Below are positions 1-9,669 of a stretch of 64,000 nucleotides of DNA, in pieces. The notes below the pieces were generated by a model, which saw only the letters and a list, made by a program, of their open reading frames with translations, did not search any database and was not told the DNA's origin. Position 1 is the stretch's first letter, and each line of letters starts with the position of its first letter. The translations under genes were made by a program, and so were the position numbers. Source of the DNA: Bryoerythrophyllum caledonicum (lineage: Eukaryota > Streptophyta > Bryopsida > Pottiales > Pottiaceae); the NCBI GenBank assembly GCA_963971425.1, contig OZ020523.1:14566867-14630866 (forward strand), in the 5' to 3' direction.

Positions 1-640
1 CTTGACTAGTGTGGATTCATATGTTCATTCTGAATGATTTCTAATGATCAAGTGAAAGAGCTTAGAAATCGTGTAGTTCAAAGAAAGGATAATGAATTTG
101 TTTTGGTGATATATATATATATATATATATATATTAATCTTAGGTCATGATCTGCAATCATTTCAATATTGTAAACTAGAAAATAACAAGTTAGAATTTT
201 GTTTATGAAGTTTTATTTTCTGACGAAAACAAGTATTCATCTAAGGGTAATGTATGACCTTGCTATGTTGTTTCCATATTTCTCACAATAAATATTAGAC
301 TGCGCACTTTAGTGTAAAGACATAGTACAATATGTTAAACTTTCAATTCTAATTGTAGGAATCAAATTAAACCACTAAGAATTTGCAGTAAGAATTTCGT
401 GAGGGTTAATTATAGGTATAGATGATCTTAAAAAAGAACAAGGAAAAGTTTATCTTCCCAATGTAATAAGGATTGGCAAACTTTGACTCTTTCTAGTGTC
501 AAATCATTAGAATTCCACAAGCTTTAATATGGATAGCATGGTATTAATTCCCTCGTACAACGCGGTAACGAAACGAGGAATCCATTCACATTTATGCAAA
601 ACCGGATCACAACTCACAGCGCTTCCCGATTAACGCGAGT
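1..640. other. AT-rich spacer, no gene recognised
   Basis: This stretch is AT-rich with stops in all frames, and I see no protein-like reading frame. It holds a short AT-dinucleotide run near 109-134 and nothing else I can name. Confidence 0.5.
109..134. repeat. (AT)13 dinucleotide microsatellite
   Basis: About 26 bp of uninterrupted alternating A and T lie in an AT-rich spacer. It is a simple repeat with no link to a gene. Confidence 0.85.
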
Positions 641-710
641 AGATTCAAAGCATAAAGCAAAAGAGAGAACACAATGAGCAAAATTCTGCACAAAAACGAG
701 TGCGCCTCAC

Positions 711-869
711 CTGCAATCCGAACTTCCTCTTCTGTAGCAACCTTTGTCTGCTCTCCTTCACAGCACCTGTGCCCCAGCTCTCACCCATGCAATACAAATC
801 TTCGCCAAAGTGCAGTCCATGGATCAGCATCCATAAAAGCGAAGGAGGCGGTTGCTTTGAGTCGGCCAT
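711..869 (-). CDS. possible 5' coding exon of an unrecognised gene
   Basis: On the minus strand an ATG at 869 opens 53 codons beginning MADSKQPPPSLLW. They end exactly at a good splice donor, CAG followed by GTGAGG, at 711/710. I do not recognise the protein. The continuation would lie below 710 and run toward or past the window edge, and I could not find a convincing second exon there. The start codon plus consensus donor are suggestive, but an exon of this size can arise by chance. It may equally be a remnant or non-coding. Confidence 0.2.
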
Positions 870-968
870 ATTCAACCTTCTCTTCGATCTGCAGATGAAG
901 AGATGGAGTAAATTCGTCATAGAATTTGGGAATACTCTGGAATTTAACGTCGAAGTTTATGTAGATTT

Positions 969-1446
969 GATATCTGTTTATTCACGATCAAATTTAGCGT
1001 TGTCTTTTTTCAATCAGGTAAACATATGTGGAGTTTTTGGAGGTTGCAGCAGTTCTTCTAAGTGAATCTAGATTGCCTAAATATTGCCCACTTCAGGTTG
1101 TATTTCTTTCCTCATCTGGAGAAATTATTCCATTTCATGATGGTGATGATTACTATTCATTGGTTTTTCATTTGCTTCACGGCTTTCTAACTCTGAATAA
1201 AAAACTGCATGATGTTTCTTTTGTCTACAAATCCTGTAGTCTTGAGTGCCATCATCCATGAAGGGGGGCACCTTGAAGATTATACAAGTTGAATATTTCA
1301 GATCTGTTTAGTCACAATCAACAACTAAAATTTAGCCGGTCTCTAACTTCGATGTCTTTTTTTCAATCAGGTATGCATATGTGGAGCTTTTGGAGGTTGA
1401 AGCGATTCAGAATGCTCTTCTTCTAAGTGAGTCTGAATTGCATAAT
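969..1446. repeat. imperfect local direct duplication (units about 969-1083 and 1300-1446)
   Basis: Two stretches match in order: a segment containing ATCTGTTTA and a T-tract, then TCAATCAGGTA, CATATGTGGAG, TTTTTGGAGGTTG and TTCTTCTAAGTGA. The second unit carries short extra segments. Both contain TCAATCAG followed by GT, like a used or decayed splice-junction region. No protein is evident in either copy. Confidence 0.6.
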
Positions 1447-2458
1447 CTCTTCAATGCCAAAAACCTAACACTAATCTCAGCTTTTCAACCTCCTCATCAA
1501 TGCCCTAATCCCTGACCGAAACTATAGAAAACTTCACCAAATTTTATTACAATGCGTACCGAAATTTGATGGATGTGACTGGTGTGGAAATCCCCTCGGC
1601 TCCAGCCGGGAGCTCCAACCCGCCTGATCATGTGATGGAGGTGTAGAAGTTGTAGTCCAACAATCATGGAGGTGTGTTGATAATGTCTGCCAATTAAACA
1701 TAGGATTGGTCATGTTATCCATGTCATGTCTTAGCAACTGATTCAACTCTTTAGTTTTTTAACAAGTTTTCTATCGCTGAGGAGTCGTAAATGCCCTTCC
1801 GCCCTCAGGAATAATTGGTCTCTACACTAGTAGAATCCCTGTTGTCTTTGACGAGTGAAGGGCAAATATATCATATATTACTTTTACTTTAATTTATAAT
1901 ATTAAATAGAAGTATAAAATAGAAGTTTCAAAGTAAAAGAATAAAGTAAAAGAATCAAAAGAAAAGCATAAAATCTAATCGCTAGTTCAGTCCCTCTTGA
2001 GTATCTACCATTATTATATCATCAATAGGCTTCTTCCTCACCCATTATATATATATGCTAGTTTACTGACTTGTTGTCTCCAACAGGTGGTGTAAGTTTA
2101 GGTAAGGCAACTAAAATTGTAAAATTAAAAGTAAAATCATATATAACAAAGTAAATGCCACATGTTGCCGTGTCCAATGGCGTGACACCTAGTTGGTATC
2201 CAAAGGCCTATATATAGAGATATATATACTAGTTTTACATATTTATGACGTTAAGGCTTACATATGGTATTATTTCATTTCATTCAGTTGTTCTTTTTAT
2301 AACTTTTGGCATTATTGGTCGGGATTGCTATAGAGAGCAACCAAGGTAAAGCCCTTGTAGACTGATTTTCTCTATGTGATGACATAAATCTTGGTGGAAT
2401 TGTAGTTGACCCTGCTGAAGCCTCAATTGCAAGGTCTTAGCAGTACAGTTGGGGCTTG
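1447..2458. other. intergenic region upstream of the F-box gene
   Basis: No coding sequence is recognised. The stretch is AT-rich with several TATATA runs, the last of which is a candidate core promoter (see 2208-2219). Confidence 0.5.
2208..2219 (+). promoter_or_regulatory. candidate TATA box of the F-box gene
   Basis: CTATATATAGAG lies about 240 bp upstream of the proposed start codon at 2459. It fits a plant TATA box, but similar AT runs are common nearby. Confidence 0.3.
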
Positions 2459-3911
2459 ATGAAGGTACAATATTTTTCCCGATCTCCTTTTCACTATCCC
2501 AATTTTTTTGCTGTGGATGCTACCTATCTGAATTGATGTTAATTCACTAGTAAAATGAGGTTGGTACACACACTCTAATTTTGACACTTGTTTTTGTCAG
2601 ACGGAGAGGAGAGTGTCGAGGAGGACAGCTTCGCTGAGGGCGTCGGAAAAGATCAAGACTTATTTCAATCCGAAGTTGGACAAGCTCCCGCAAGAAAATC
2701 TGCTTAATCCAAAGTTGGACCCGAGTCTATGGAGCAAGGTCCCGCATGAAAATCTGTTGGACATCTTTGACGCGCTGCTGGTCAAGGACCACTACCGGCT
2801 TCGGAGGGTGTGCAAGCAATGGTACAACAGGGCAAGTGAGCGACGTCGGTTGCTGACTCAGGACCGGGGCCGTGTCCGGGAGCCTTTCTTTGTGCTAATC
2901 CGAAAGAATATTGGGGAAAAGTGCTCCCCTTTCGGCACGCTCGCGCTGCAGGCTGCGTCCGGCCAATGGATGTGGCAACGGTCCTTTGCGCATATTCTAT
3001 GTCATCCGATCGGGCACCTCCGGGAGAATTTCGAGGTGGAGGGCGTGGTCTTTCAGGGGCTACACATACTGGACTTCATTTCTACACGGCATCTTAATGC
3101 CAGCAATTACCCCCTGGGTGTGCTCTTCGACGTCCATCGAAACGAAAATATGTTTATGTTTGAGCCATCCAAACGCATCCAGCACGTGAACACCACGCCC
3201 GGGAGTGTGCTGGGGATGATGGTCGATGACGCCTCCAGAGTCTACACGCTCATCCTAGGGAGCTGCACCGCGGACACGCTTCTGCTCGACTCGCGCACCA
3301 ATGTGTGGCAGTCAAAGCCATCGCGTCTGGTACGCGCCAGGCCGCCGTCCGCGAGTACCGCGCCCAAGAGCTGTGTGCAGCTTCAAGGAAAGATGTATCT
3401 CTGGATAGACTCCGACGAGATCCACGTCTACTCCCCGAGTTCCGACCAGTGGAGCGCTCTCGCGGCTCCTCCACGAGATGTGTCGAATGAGGATGAATTC
3501 CGCGGCCTCGGTCACTGGGCCGGCGTGCTCTACGCAATGACAAAGAACGAGCAAGGGACACTGTCAGTGTGGAAGCTCAATATGGGGGACGGACAATGGA
3601 GTGAGTACGCGCAAATATCAAGGTCATTGTTTGCACACCTCATGCAGCCTGGGGCGGTGTTGCCAATCGTGGCATCCCACTGTAACGGCTATCTTCTCAT
3701 GCACGTGCTCGCTCTGCCAGACTTCGCGCCGGCCCGCGACCTTGATGACTTGAAGACGACGAGCTTGGATGAGCTTCTTTCGGCGATTTCTCAGAACAAG
3801 TTGAAGTGGTGCCCGAGGCCGATGAAGCTGGGCCGTAGGTTCGTTCTCTTCAATATCGCCAACAGGAGGTGGGAGATGGTGGACATGCCCTACTCGAAGC
3901 TGTGGAATTGA
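2459..3911 (+). CDS. F-box protein (F-box/kelch-like), two exons
   Basis: Proposed join 2459-2464, 2601-3911, giving about 438 aa. The long exon is open from the acceptor TTTTTGTCAG at 2600 but has no usable ATG before the F-box. An ATG-AAG mini-exon at 2459-2464, followed by GTACAA, joins in frame to give MKTERRVSRR. The F-box lies near residues 45-80, with LWSKVPHENLLDIFDALL and then LRRVCKQWY. In known F-box proteins this segment binds SKP1 in SCF ubiquitin ligases. The rest looks like a propeller-type substrate domain, with SSDQWSALAAPP and NRRWEMVDMP as kelch-like blades. Coding GC is clearly higher than in the flanks. The substrate is unknown. The first exon is an inference; the F-box assignment is firm. 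Confidence 0.8.
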
Positions 3912-4121
3912 TTGATTTAGGAATAATTTCCGGAAATAATTCAGTTTCATTCAGTTTGAACTTTGAACAGCTAGCATTTTATTGCACTACTTCGCCACAA
4001 GCCAACTTTATTGTACACTCAATATATATAACAAGCATTTTGGAGAAGCGATGTGGTAACTCCGGTGAGCTGATTTAGAGAGAGTCCATAGAAGTATAAC
4101 ATATATGCATGGAAACTAACC

Positions 4122-4310
4122 TTATCCCCTAAAGGACCACGGTCAATTAGTACGCTCCAAATCCAATCCAAAACTGCCACTATCAGAAAGACTACTACAT
4201 GAGTATGGCATCTTTTTTTGGATCCAATCCACCACATGGATATAAAGAACGTGATACCTTACCCAAACTCAGAATGTTCCCCGAGGGGACTTTGGTTCTT
4301 TAGGGGTTAA
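4122..4310. mobile_element. short TTAA-flanked MITE (family A)
   Basis: The left end reads TTATCCCCTAAAGGACCA. The right end reads TGGTTCTTTAGGGGTTAA, which is its inverted complement with few changes. At about 190 bp it has no coding capacity. The same terminal motif recurs at 9670, 10919, 19469, 38997, 56801 and 63413. Confidence 0.7.
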
Positions 4311-4548
4311 ATGTCAGAAGGTGCTGCTGGTGGCCACAATATTCTACACGTGCAATGGCGTATTTGAACATGATTAGGTTGAGATTGATTGAAATGAGCT
4401 CCAAATGAAAGATTTTAGTTGAAGAATTTTCAATCCGAAGCTGTAAGTCTTGTTGGACTTTAGTACTTTTTTGGTATTCTACAAAGTAAAATACATCCAT
4501 ATGTATACGGTTCCCGACTGACGTTTAAGGGTTAAGGGTTAAAATCTC

Positions 4549-4757
4549 TTCAGTTGAGGACTAATCTAGATGATGTGTTGTTCTTGCAGATCACAGATCT
4601 TGAATGGTGTACAAGAAAAGTAGCAGGTAATAACACTGATTATATGCCTCTCTTCACTTCCTGCTGCCAGTTTAAAACCAGTTTTCTTATCTTCAGTTGA
4701 GAACTAATCTAGATCATGTGTTGTTGTTGTCCTTGCAGATCTTGAATGGTGTACAAA
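4549..4757. repeat. local direct duplication (4549-4614 and 4691-4757)
   Basis: Both units contain CTTCAGTTGAG, ACTAATCTAGAT, ATGTGTTGTT, CTTGCAGATC and CTTGAATGGTGTACAA in the same order, about 142 bp apart. The function is unknown. CTTGCAG resembles a splice acceptor, but no exon follows. Confidence 0.75.
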
Positions 4758-5690
4758 TAGATAGAAAAATGATTTAATTTGACAGGCAACACCAGAACTA
4801 TGGTGTGCACTGTGACCCTAGCTTGGATATGTACATAAATTAGTGGGGTAGCGAAAGTACAGTGTTTGTATAGATTGAATAAGTCAGTAGAATTTCTTTC
4901 GCAAGGGTTGTGGTACTGTACATCTATTTGCACAAGTTACTGGCATTTTGATGTCTCCTGAAATTTTTGAATCCAGGACATCTCTTGGCAAGCTAGGGTC
5001 ACATCATATGTACAGTACATATGTTGTGCAATCAACATGCACTTGTACATATGACATGTGAAAAGTCATTTTAATTGAAATACCACATAGATGAGACCAG
5101 TTTGCAGAAGGCAGATTTGTACAAGAAAAAACTCAAAGCCACTGGTTCGTAACAAACATATTTCTTACTAATTCACTGTATCCCAACACTTCCTGCGCAG
5201 CCTGCATCAAACGAAAAGCAGAGTACAAGCACACCTCTCACGAACCGAGTTAGCACGCTACTCATAATTTTCCCCAACTAGATGACAACAAAGTATATCA
5301 CACCGACTGCAGATTCCAGTTTCCACTAACTTGTCGTTATTCACTCTGAACCAGCTCTGTGAATTTTGTGAACCAACTCTGTGAACTTTGTGAGTAGTCG
5401 CCAAAGTACTCAGTTCTGGTTTTGTTCTGGTTCGGAATGTGTTGTTCAAACTTCAGATTGTTTTTTCCGGTCGTTGCGAGGATTCATGCATGGTGATCGA
5501 TGGTGTGAGTCTGCTCTAGGTTGTGTCCAACTAGTGAATGTAAGAATGTGGTCGCGTGTGGATGTTGGTTGGAGTGTGGTGGTGCTTACGGCTGTTTGCA
5601 TTTGTTTTCACATTGTCCTGGGTGTGTGTATACGTTGTGCTGAGTTGTGGAGGACATCGTCTGTCTCACAATGTATGCTAGGTTCTGAAA

Positions 5691-6581
5691 ATGGCGGCCC
5701 CATCCGATGCGGTGGTTCACGCGTTTCTGCAGACGTACACCGACGGGCTCCACGACGAGGCGTTCTTCCAGTGCTCGGCGGTGGAGCTAGCGAAGAAACT
5801 GCTTGGGCAGTTCCTCTACTTGCCCGCCAGCAAGACTGCCATGCGCATCCTCGAGACCGAGGCTTACCCGGAGGGAGACGAAGTCCACAACCGCATGTTC
5901 CGCGGCCGGAGGGACGATGTCAAGGCTCGGTTCAAGCTCCAGGGCGGCACCCTCGTGGCCTGGCGCCCCTTGCACCTGCTCCCCAACGAGTTCGGAGACC
6001 AGCTATATGTCACTGCTGGGCTGGAGGATAGTAGCGACGTGGTGCTCATCCGGTCAGCCGATCCTTTCTTAGGTACAGTTGAAATCGTGCAGAGTTGTGA
6101 CATCAATATGAAGATAACTTCCTTGTTTTGCATGAATGATTGAAGGCAACGCTTAACATTTCTCTACGTCTAGATCAGCTCAATGAGAGATATCTGATGG
6201 AGACTAAGTTTGAGTGACTTTGATGACTTAACAGGGCTTGAGGTGATAAAGACCCGGCGCATGTACCAAGCACAATACACAAAGAACCTGCTGATCGGTC
6301 CAAGCAACTGCGCGATGGGCGTGGGGGCGGAGTGGCTGCACAACCCCAAGCTCTACACGCCTGGGGGAGCTGTGCAACTGTGCAGCGGACCAACCAACCC
6401 GGTAACCGAGTGGTACGAGACTGGACCGAGGGTCTTGTTTGCTGATGGATTCTTTGGGTGTGATGGATTCCATTTACGCTACCGATTTGGCCTCATCACC
6501 CCGGCGTACCACAGATACCATTCCGGACTGCAATGTGATAGTTATGCAGAGCATTTTAATGTTCGTGCACAACAAATTTAA
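5691..6581 (+). CDS. divergent DNA-3-methyladenine glycosylase (AAG/MPG family), two exons
   Basis: Join 5691-6072, 6235-6581, about 242 aa. The donor is TTAG/GTACAG and the acceptor TTAACAG; the join restores FLGLEVIKTRR. Family members remove alkylated purines in base excision repair. Visible motifs are LAKKLLGQFL (34-43), RILETEAY (52-59) with the catalytic-type Glu57 and Tyr59, His66, VLIRSADPFLG, then NLLIGPSNCAMGVG (the family's NGPGKL-like segment) and LYTPGG. The usual YVY...YGMH...N stretch that lines the pocket and supplies the intercalating Tyr is not recognisable; GTLVAWRPLHLLPNEFGDQL occupies its place. The stop codon lies in sequence that matches the inverted OPR fragment, so the last residues may not be ancestral. 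It is a family member by motifs; activity is uncertain. Confidence 0.75.
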
Positions 6582-7224
6582 ACCATGTCTAATTCCTGCA
6601 ATAATTGTCTATGCAAGTGAGGCAGCAGGTCGTGCAATGGCGGACTCGATCTCTGTCCGACCAGTTTTTAATCTACTCATGTGATAGCTCACCTGTTTAG
6701 CCTACACTGCAAATGGCACATCAGAAAATTTACGATATTTGAGCTGCGTGGCTTAATTAGGAATTAGCGTCTAAGCAGGACGACTTGCTGTGTAGACAGA
6801 ATAACCGGTCTTAGTGGCAGACATTGCCCTGATCGTAAAACTGATTGACCGTGATCGGCACTATCATATTTTCAATATACTATAGTTGAATCAAATTTTC
6901 TGTAGTGCCGGATTTGGCTCATCTGGGTAGTTGTAGGCATGCACTCACCGGCGGAGACAGCGTTCTAGGCTGCGTTGCGGTACTGCTGACCAAGACCTGC
7001 CACCAGCAAAGGCATCCAGGGCGCCGTCACCAGCCCAGCCGTAATAACCATGACCTACAGAAAAAGTGACTATCGTTGGGCTGGTGACCTGGCCAAGATC
7101 AGACACATTCAGCAAGTTAGGTTTTTCTAGAATCTCGTGCATGAATGCATGCAGATGTATCTGAAGGAGATGCGTTACTCTCACGTAAAGGTATGGAACG
7201 CGCGACCGACGTGCCAGATCTGCA
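6578..7224 (-). pseudogene. OPR gene fragment (partial exon 3, intron 3, exon 4, partial intron 4), inverted
   Basis: Read on the minus strand this matches the OPR gene at about 47054-47726 of this window. It begins in the exon encoding QIWHVGRA and continues through the intron with TACGTGAGAGTA, the exon containing GCCACCAGCAAAGGCATCCA and the donor CCGCCGGTGAGTGCATGCC. It then runs about 350 bp into intron 4, ending at GACATGGTTTAA. Introns are retained, so this is a DNA-level copy and not a retrocopy. Part of exon 4 is deleted relative to the gene (the GTGCGCCTCGGAGGC region) and frames are broken. It cannot make an enzyme. The other two gene fragments nearby have the same orientation. Confidence 0.9.
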
Positions 7225-8127
7225 GACGACGAACAAGAATACTCTCACGGTAGAGTGAGTCACCCAAAATTTGACTCGATAACTACCTCTTTGGAATTAT
7301 GATACTCCTCTTTCTTCGCTCAAAATGGCCTTAAGAGCTTGGTGGTGTCCCAAGTGGAATCCTTAGTAAGTATGGAAGAGCTTGGTGGTCTTTAAACTAG
7401 TTTTGGCCGCCTTGGAGAAGGGAAGGAGACGTCATATATCCTAGCTGATGTCATGACTGGTCAAAACTCATGGTATCTTTGCCTCACTTTTTGAATAACT
7501 TCAAACCAAATACCCGCTTTGTTCTTTCAGTGATAACTTATAAGCCAAGATTGTAGGTTTTGATGGAAAAGTTGTGATGTTCTTTTTTTATAGAATCATA
7601 CTAGTGGGGTACCCATGTCCTCCGGACACAACATTTTTTGTGTTGAGTCCCCACCTCCCCGTCCCCTAGCCCTTTCCCTCCAATCCATCCTCCCCCCGTC
7701 CTTACCCTTGACTCTTGTCCCCCATCCCCGTCCCCGTCCTTTTATCCAAAACCCTAACTTTTAGCTTTTCATTTTATCCAAAACCCTAACTTTTAGCTTT
7801 TCATTTTATCCAAAACCCTAACATTTAGCTTTTAACTTTTAGCTTTTAGCGTTTTTCATCGACACGTCTCTTTTTCCACGAAGAGTAGTAGAAAATCAGC
7901 AACGAAACCAAAGGCCATCATGATTCACAGAGTGTTGGGTTGATTGCTCGCTAAAACACGCAAACAATTCAAATGGTTTGAATGTAATGGAAATAACAAA
8001 GAACCTGCAAGAGTATGGTTTTCTTTTGTCTGATCCAACAGGGAAAATGACTTTGTGCAACCAATCAAAAGGCGAATCCTAAGCTATGAGAGAACAGTGA
8101 AAATAGAGGGAATTGGCTCCGAAATCA
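7225..8127. other. spacer between gene fragments
   Basis: No protein-like frame is seen. The stretch is CT-rich around 7640-7740, followed by a 32-bp tandem repeat. It could be part of the element that collected the neighbouring gene fragments, but no terminal repeats were identified. Confidence 0.4.
7740..7834. repeat. 32-bp tandem repeat, three copies
   Basis: The unit starts TTTTATCCAAAACCCTAAC and continues TTTTAGCTTTTCA. Three units lie head to tail with one base change in the third (ACATTTAGC). Each contains one CCCTAA, but the telomere-type heptamer is not tandemly repeated. Confidence 0.85.
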
Positions 8128-8358
8128 TCAGGAAGGTTTGTCCACTCCACCTTTGACAGAAATGTATTGCGAGATGCTGCTCCCGTTGGTGAGCAAGTCG
8201 TGGTCCAGGAAAACAACTACTACAGTGATATCATCATGAAAATGCCGCCGGATGCCACGCTCTATCTTCTTCAGGTCGGAGTATCGCATCTCGCGCTTCT
8301 TGGCCTCCTCATGCAGTGCGCACCGGATGAGGCGGCGCGCGATCCCCGCCCAGAGGTG
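8128..8358 (-). pseudogene. last-exon fragment of a clade D protein phosphatase 2C
   Basis: The minus strand encodes [20 protein letters not shown], then [20 protein letters not shown] and [13 protein letters not shown], closing at a stop after GGVDKPS. The [16 protein letters not shown] block with its C-terminal tail is characteristic of plant PP2C clade D phosphatases and includes the last metal-binding Asp pair (HDD). The upstream part expected in this family (about 300 residues, including the HLSNQEAV region) is not found within at least 700 bp. This is therefore an isolated, intact-looking 3' exon. It is most likely a captured fragment; a distant upstream exon cannot be excluded. Confidence 0.8.
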
Positions 8359-8880
8359 CTTGGTTACACAGATACACGATCTAGTGTCCCCATCTCTTTT
8401 AGAGTGCACGATTATCTGCTGGTTTACTCTTGTTGTCTGATTGCTTCACAACTTTCAAGCAAGACATTGCAGATTTGACCCCTCTTCGAATGTACGTGAT
8501 CATCGTGTGTAAATTACCCACTGAACAACCAAGCATATAATTGGATTAAGTTACTTGAGCAGAAGACCTTCGATTGCTTTGCATTTCATTCATTTTCGGT
8601 GCAAGGGTACTCGAGGTCCAAGCGTTTGTAGGATCTCAAAACCTAGATTACACCTTGAATAACCTCATGTAGAGCCCTCAACAGCGAGGAAGCTATCAGG
8701 TCAAGCTCACGGAACCTCAAAAGAATACTCTAGAGTAGGGAAAGATTCTTGAATTTAGAGAGAAAAGCGAGAAAATCGGCAACACTTGTGTCGAGAAGCG
8801 GTGAACAGTCAACGTCACAAAAAGAGAGGAACATGTACACAAATGTTCTGGAGTTGCACAAGCAGAAGCGAGCACGTCAC

Positions 8881-9015
8881 TCATAATGCTCTCGTAAACT
8901 CAAACCGCGCCTCCTCTTCCATCACTCGCACGCGCCACCGGCGACACACCGCCCGCACCCGAATCGCGTCGCGCACCGGCAGCTTCTTCGAAACCTCCGC
9001 CAACACCGTTTTCAT
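8881..9015 (-). pseudogene. F-box domain fragment
   Basis: The minus strand encodes MKTVLAEVSKKLPVRDAIRV followed by RAVCRRWRVRVMEEEARFEF and a stop. LPVRDAIRVRAVCRRW is a clear F-box core. The frame is only 45-62 codons long and lacks any substrate-binding domain. It is the third gene piece on the minus strand within 2.5 kb. It could be a truncated gene or a captured fragment. Confidence 0.6.
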
Positions 9016-9526
9016 CCCTAATTGCCGTTTTTCATCGGCGCTCTCATTTTTCATCCACGGGTTCATCCAAAAGGATCGTCCTTCATCCTGTATTCTTTTA
9101 TAGATATAGATGATTCATAGTAATAGCCTTATAGAAATGTAAATTATAAAATCATATTGGACCACTAGAAAATGAATTATACTCTTCTAAGTGCAGTTTG
9201 TTGGACTTGGGGCAACTCCAAAAAAATTCTACATCCTTTTATAGCATTAGGAATTTTTATATGAATAAATGATAGCATTTTCTTTAATATTTTCAAAGAG
9301 AAACCTTTGATTTGAGCTAAATTTGCACTAGTGAGAGAGAAGTTGAGGTTTAGAGATCAAGAAAACGACTCCCCACCAACATCTCAAACACTCTAAATTT
9401 TCTTTGAGTTCCTCTCTACATAGAGATCCACTTCATACGGAGGCTTTTATCAAGTGCCTTTGATCTTTTCCTCAATACCACTTTTACACTTCTCTCTCAA
9501 ATTTGGCCCAAGTATAAGTTGAGGCC
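9016..9526. other. AT-rich spacer with degraded family A sequence
   Basis: No gene is seen. Around 9180-9260 the text 'ctaagtgca...acttggggcaactccaaaaaa' resembles the interior of the TTAA-flanked elements in minus orientation, as at 54395-54440. This is a remnant without ends. Confidence 0.4.
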
Positions 9527-9605
9527 GACTATCTAGGAGAAGAAGAAGAACGCCAGTTCCCGAAGGGAACCGGCGTGAATAAAGTGTCTGTTTGACTATC
9601 TAGGA
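9527..9605 (-). mobile_element. 55-bp LINE 3'-tail insertion with 12-bp target duplication
   Basis: GACTATCTAGGA occurs at 9527-9538 and again at 9594-9605. The 55 bp between them, read on the minus strand, are the extreme 3' end of the LINE at 20.4-24.9 kb: CAGACACTTTATTCACGCC, a short hairpin, and GTTCTTCTTCTTC. The flanking duplication and the tail at one end mark this as an independent, extremely 5'-truncated retrotransposition product. Confidence 0.9.
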
Positions 9606-9669
9606 CTAATACGGCAAGCACCTGTAAGAGGGACCCTAAACCCAAAAATAGCTCCTCTAAAAGCCATGT

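Larger units (their letters stand above)
3912..5690. other. intergenic region between the F-box and glycosylase genes
   Basis: No gene is recognised. It contains a TTAA-flanked MITE (4122-4310), a local duplication (4549-4757) and a palindrome CATATGTAC/GTACATATG near 5009-5027. The last 300 bp become GT-rich and probably include the promoter and 5' UTR of the next gene. Confidence 0.5.

Noticed and set aside
7740..7834. Interstitial telomere repeat (CCCTAA)
   Set aside because: Only one CCCTAA per 32-bp unit; the heptamer itself is not tandem.
8113..8478. Plus-strand frame of 121 codons
   Set aside because: It is the antisense shadow of the PP2C exon fragment and its start is not ATG.
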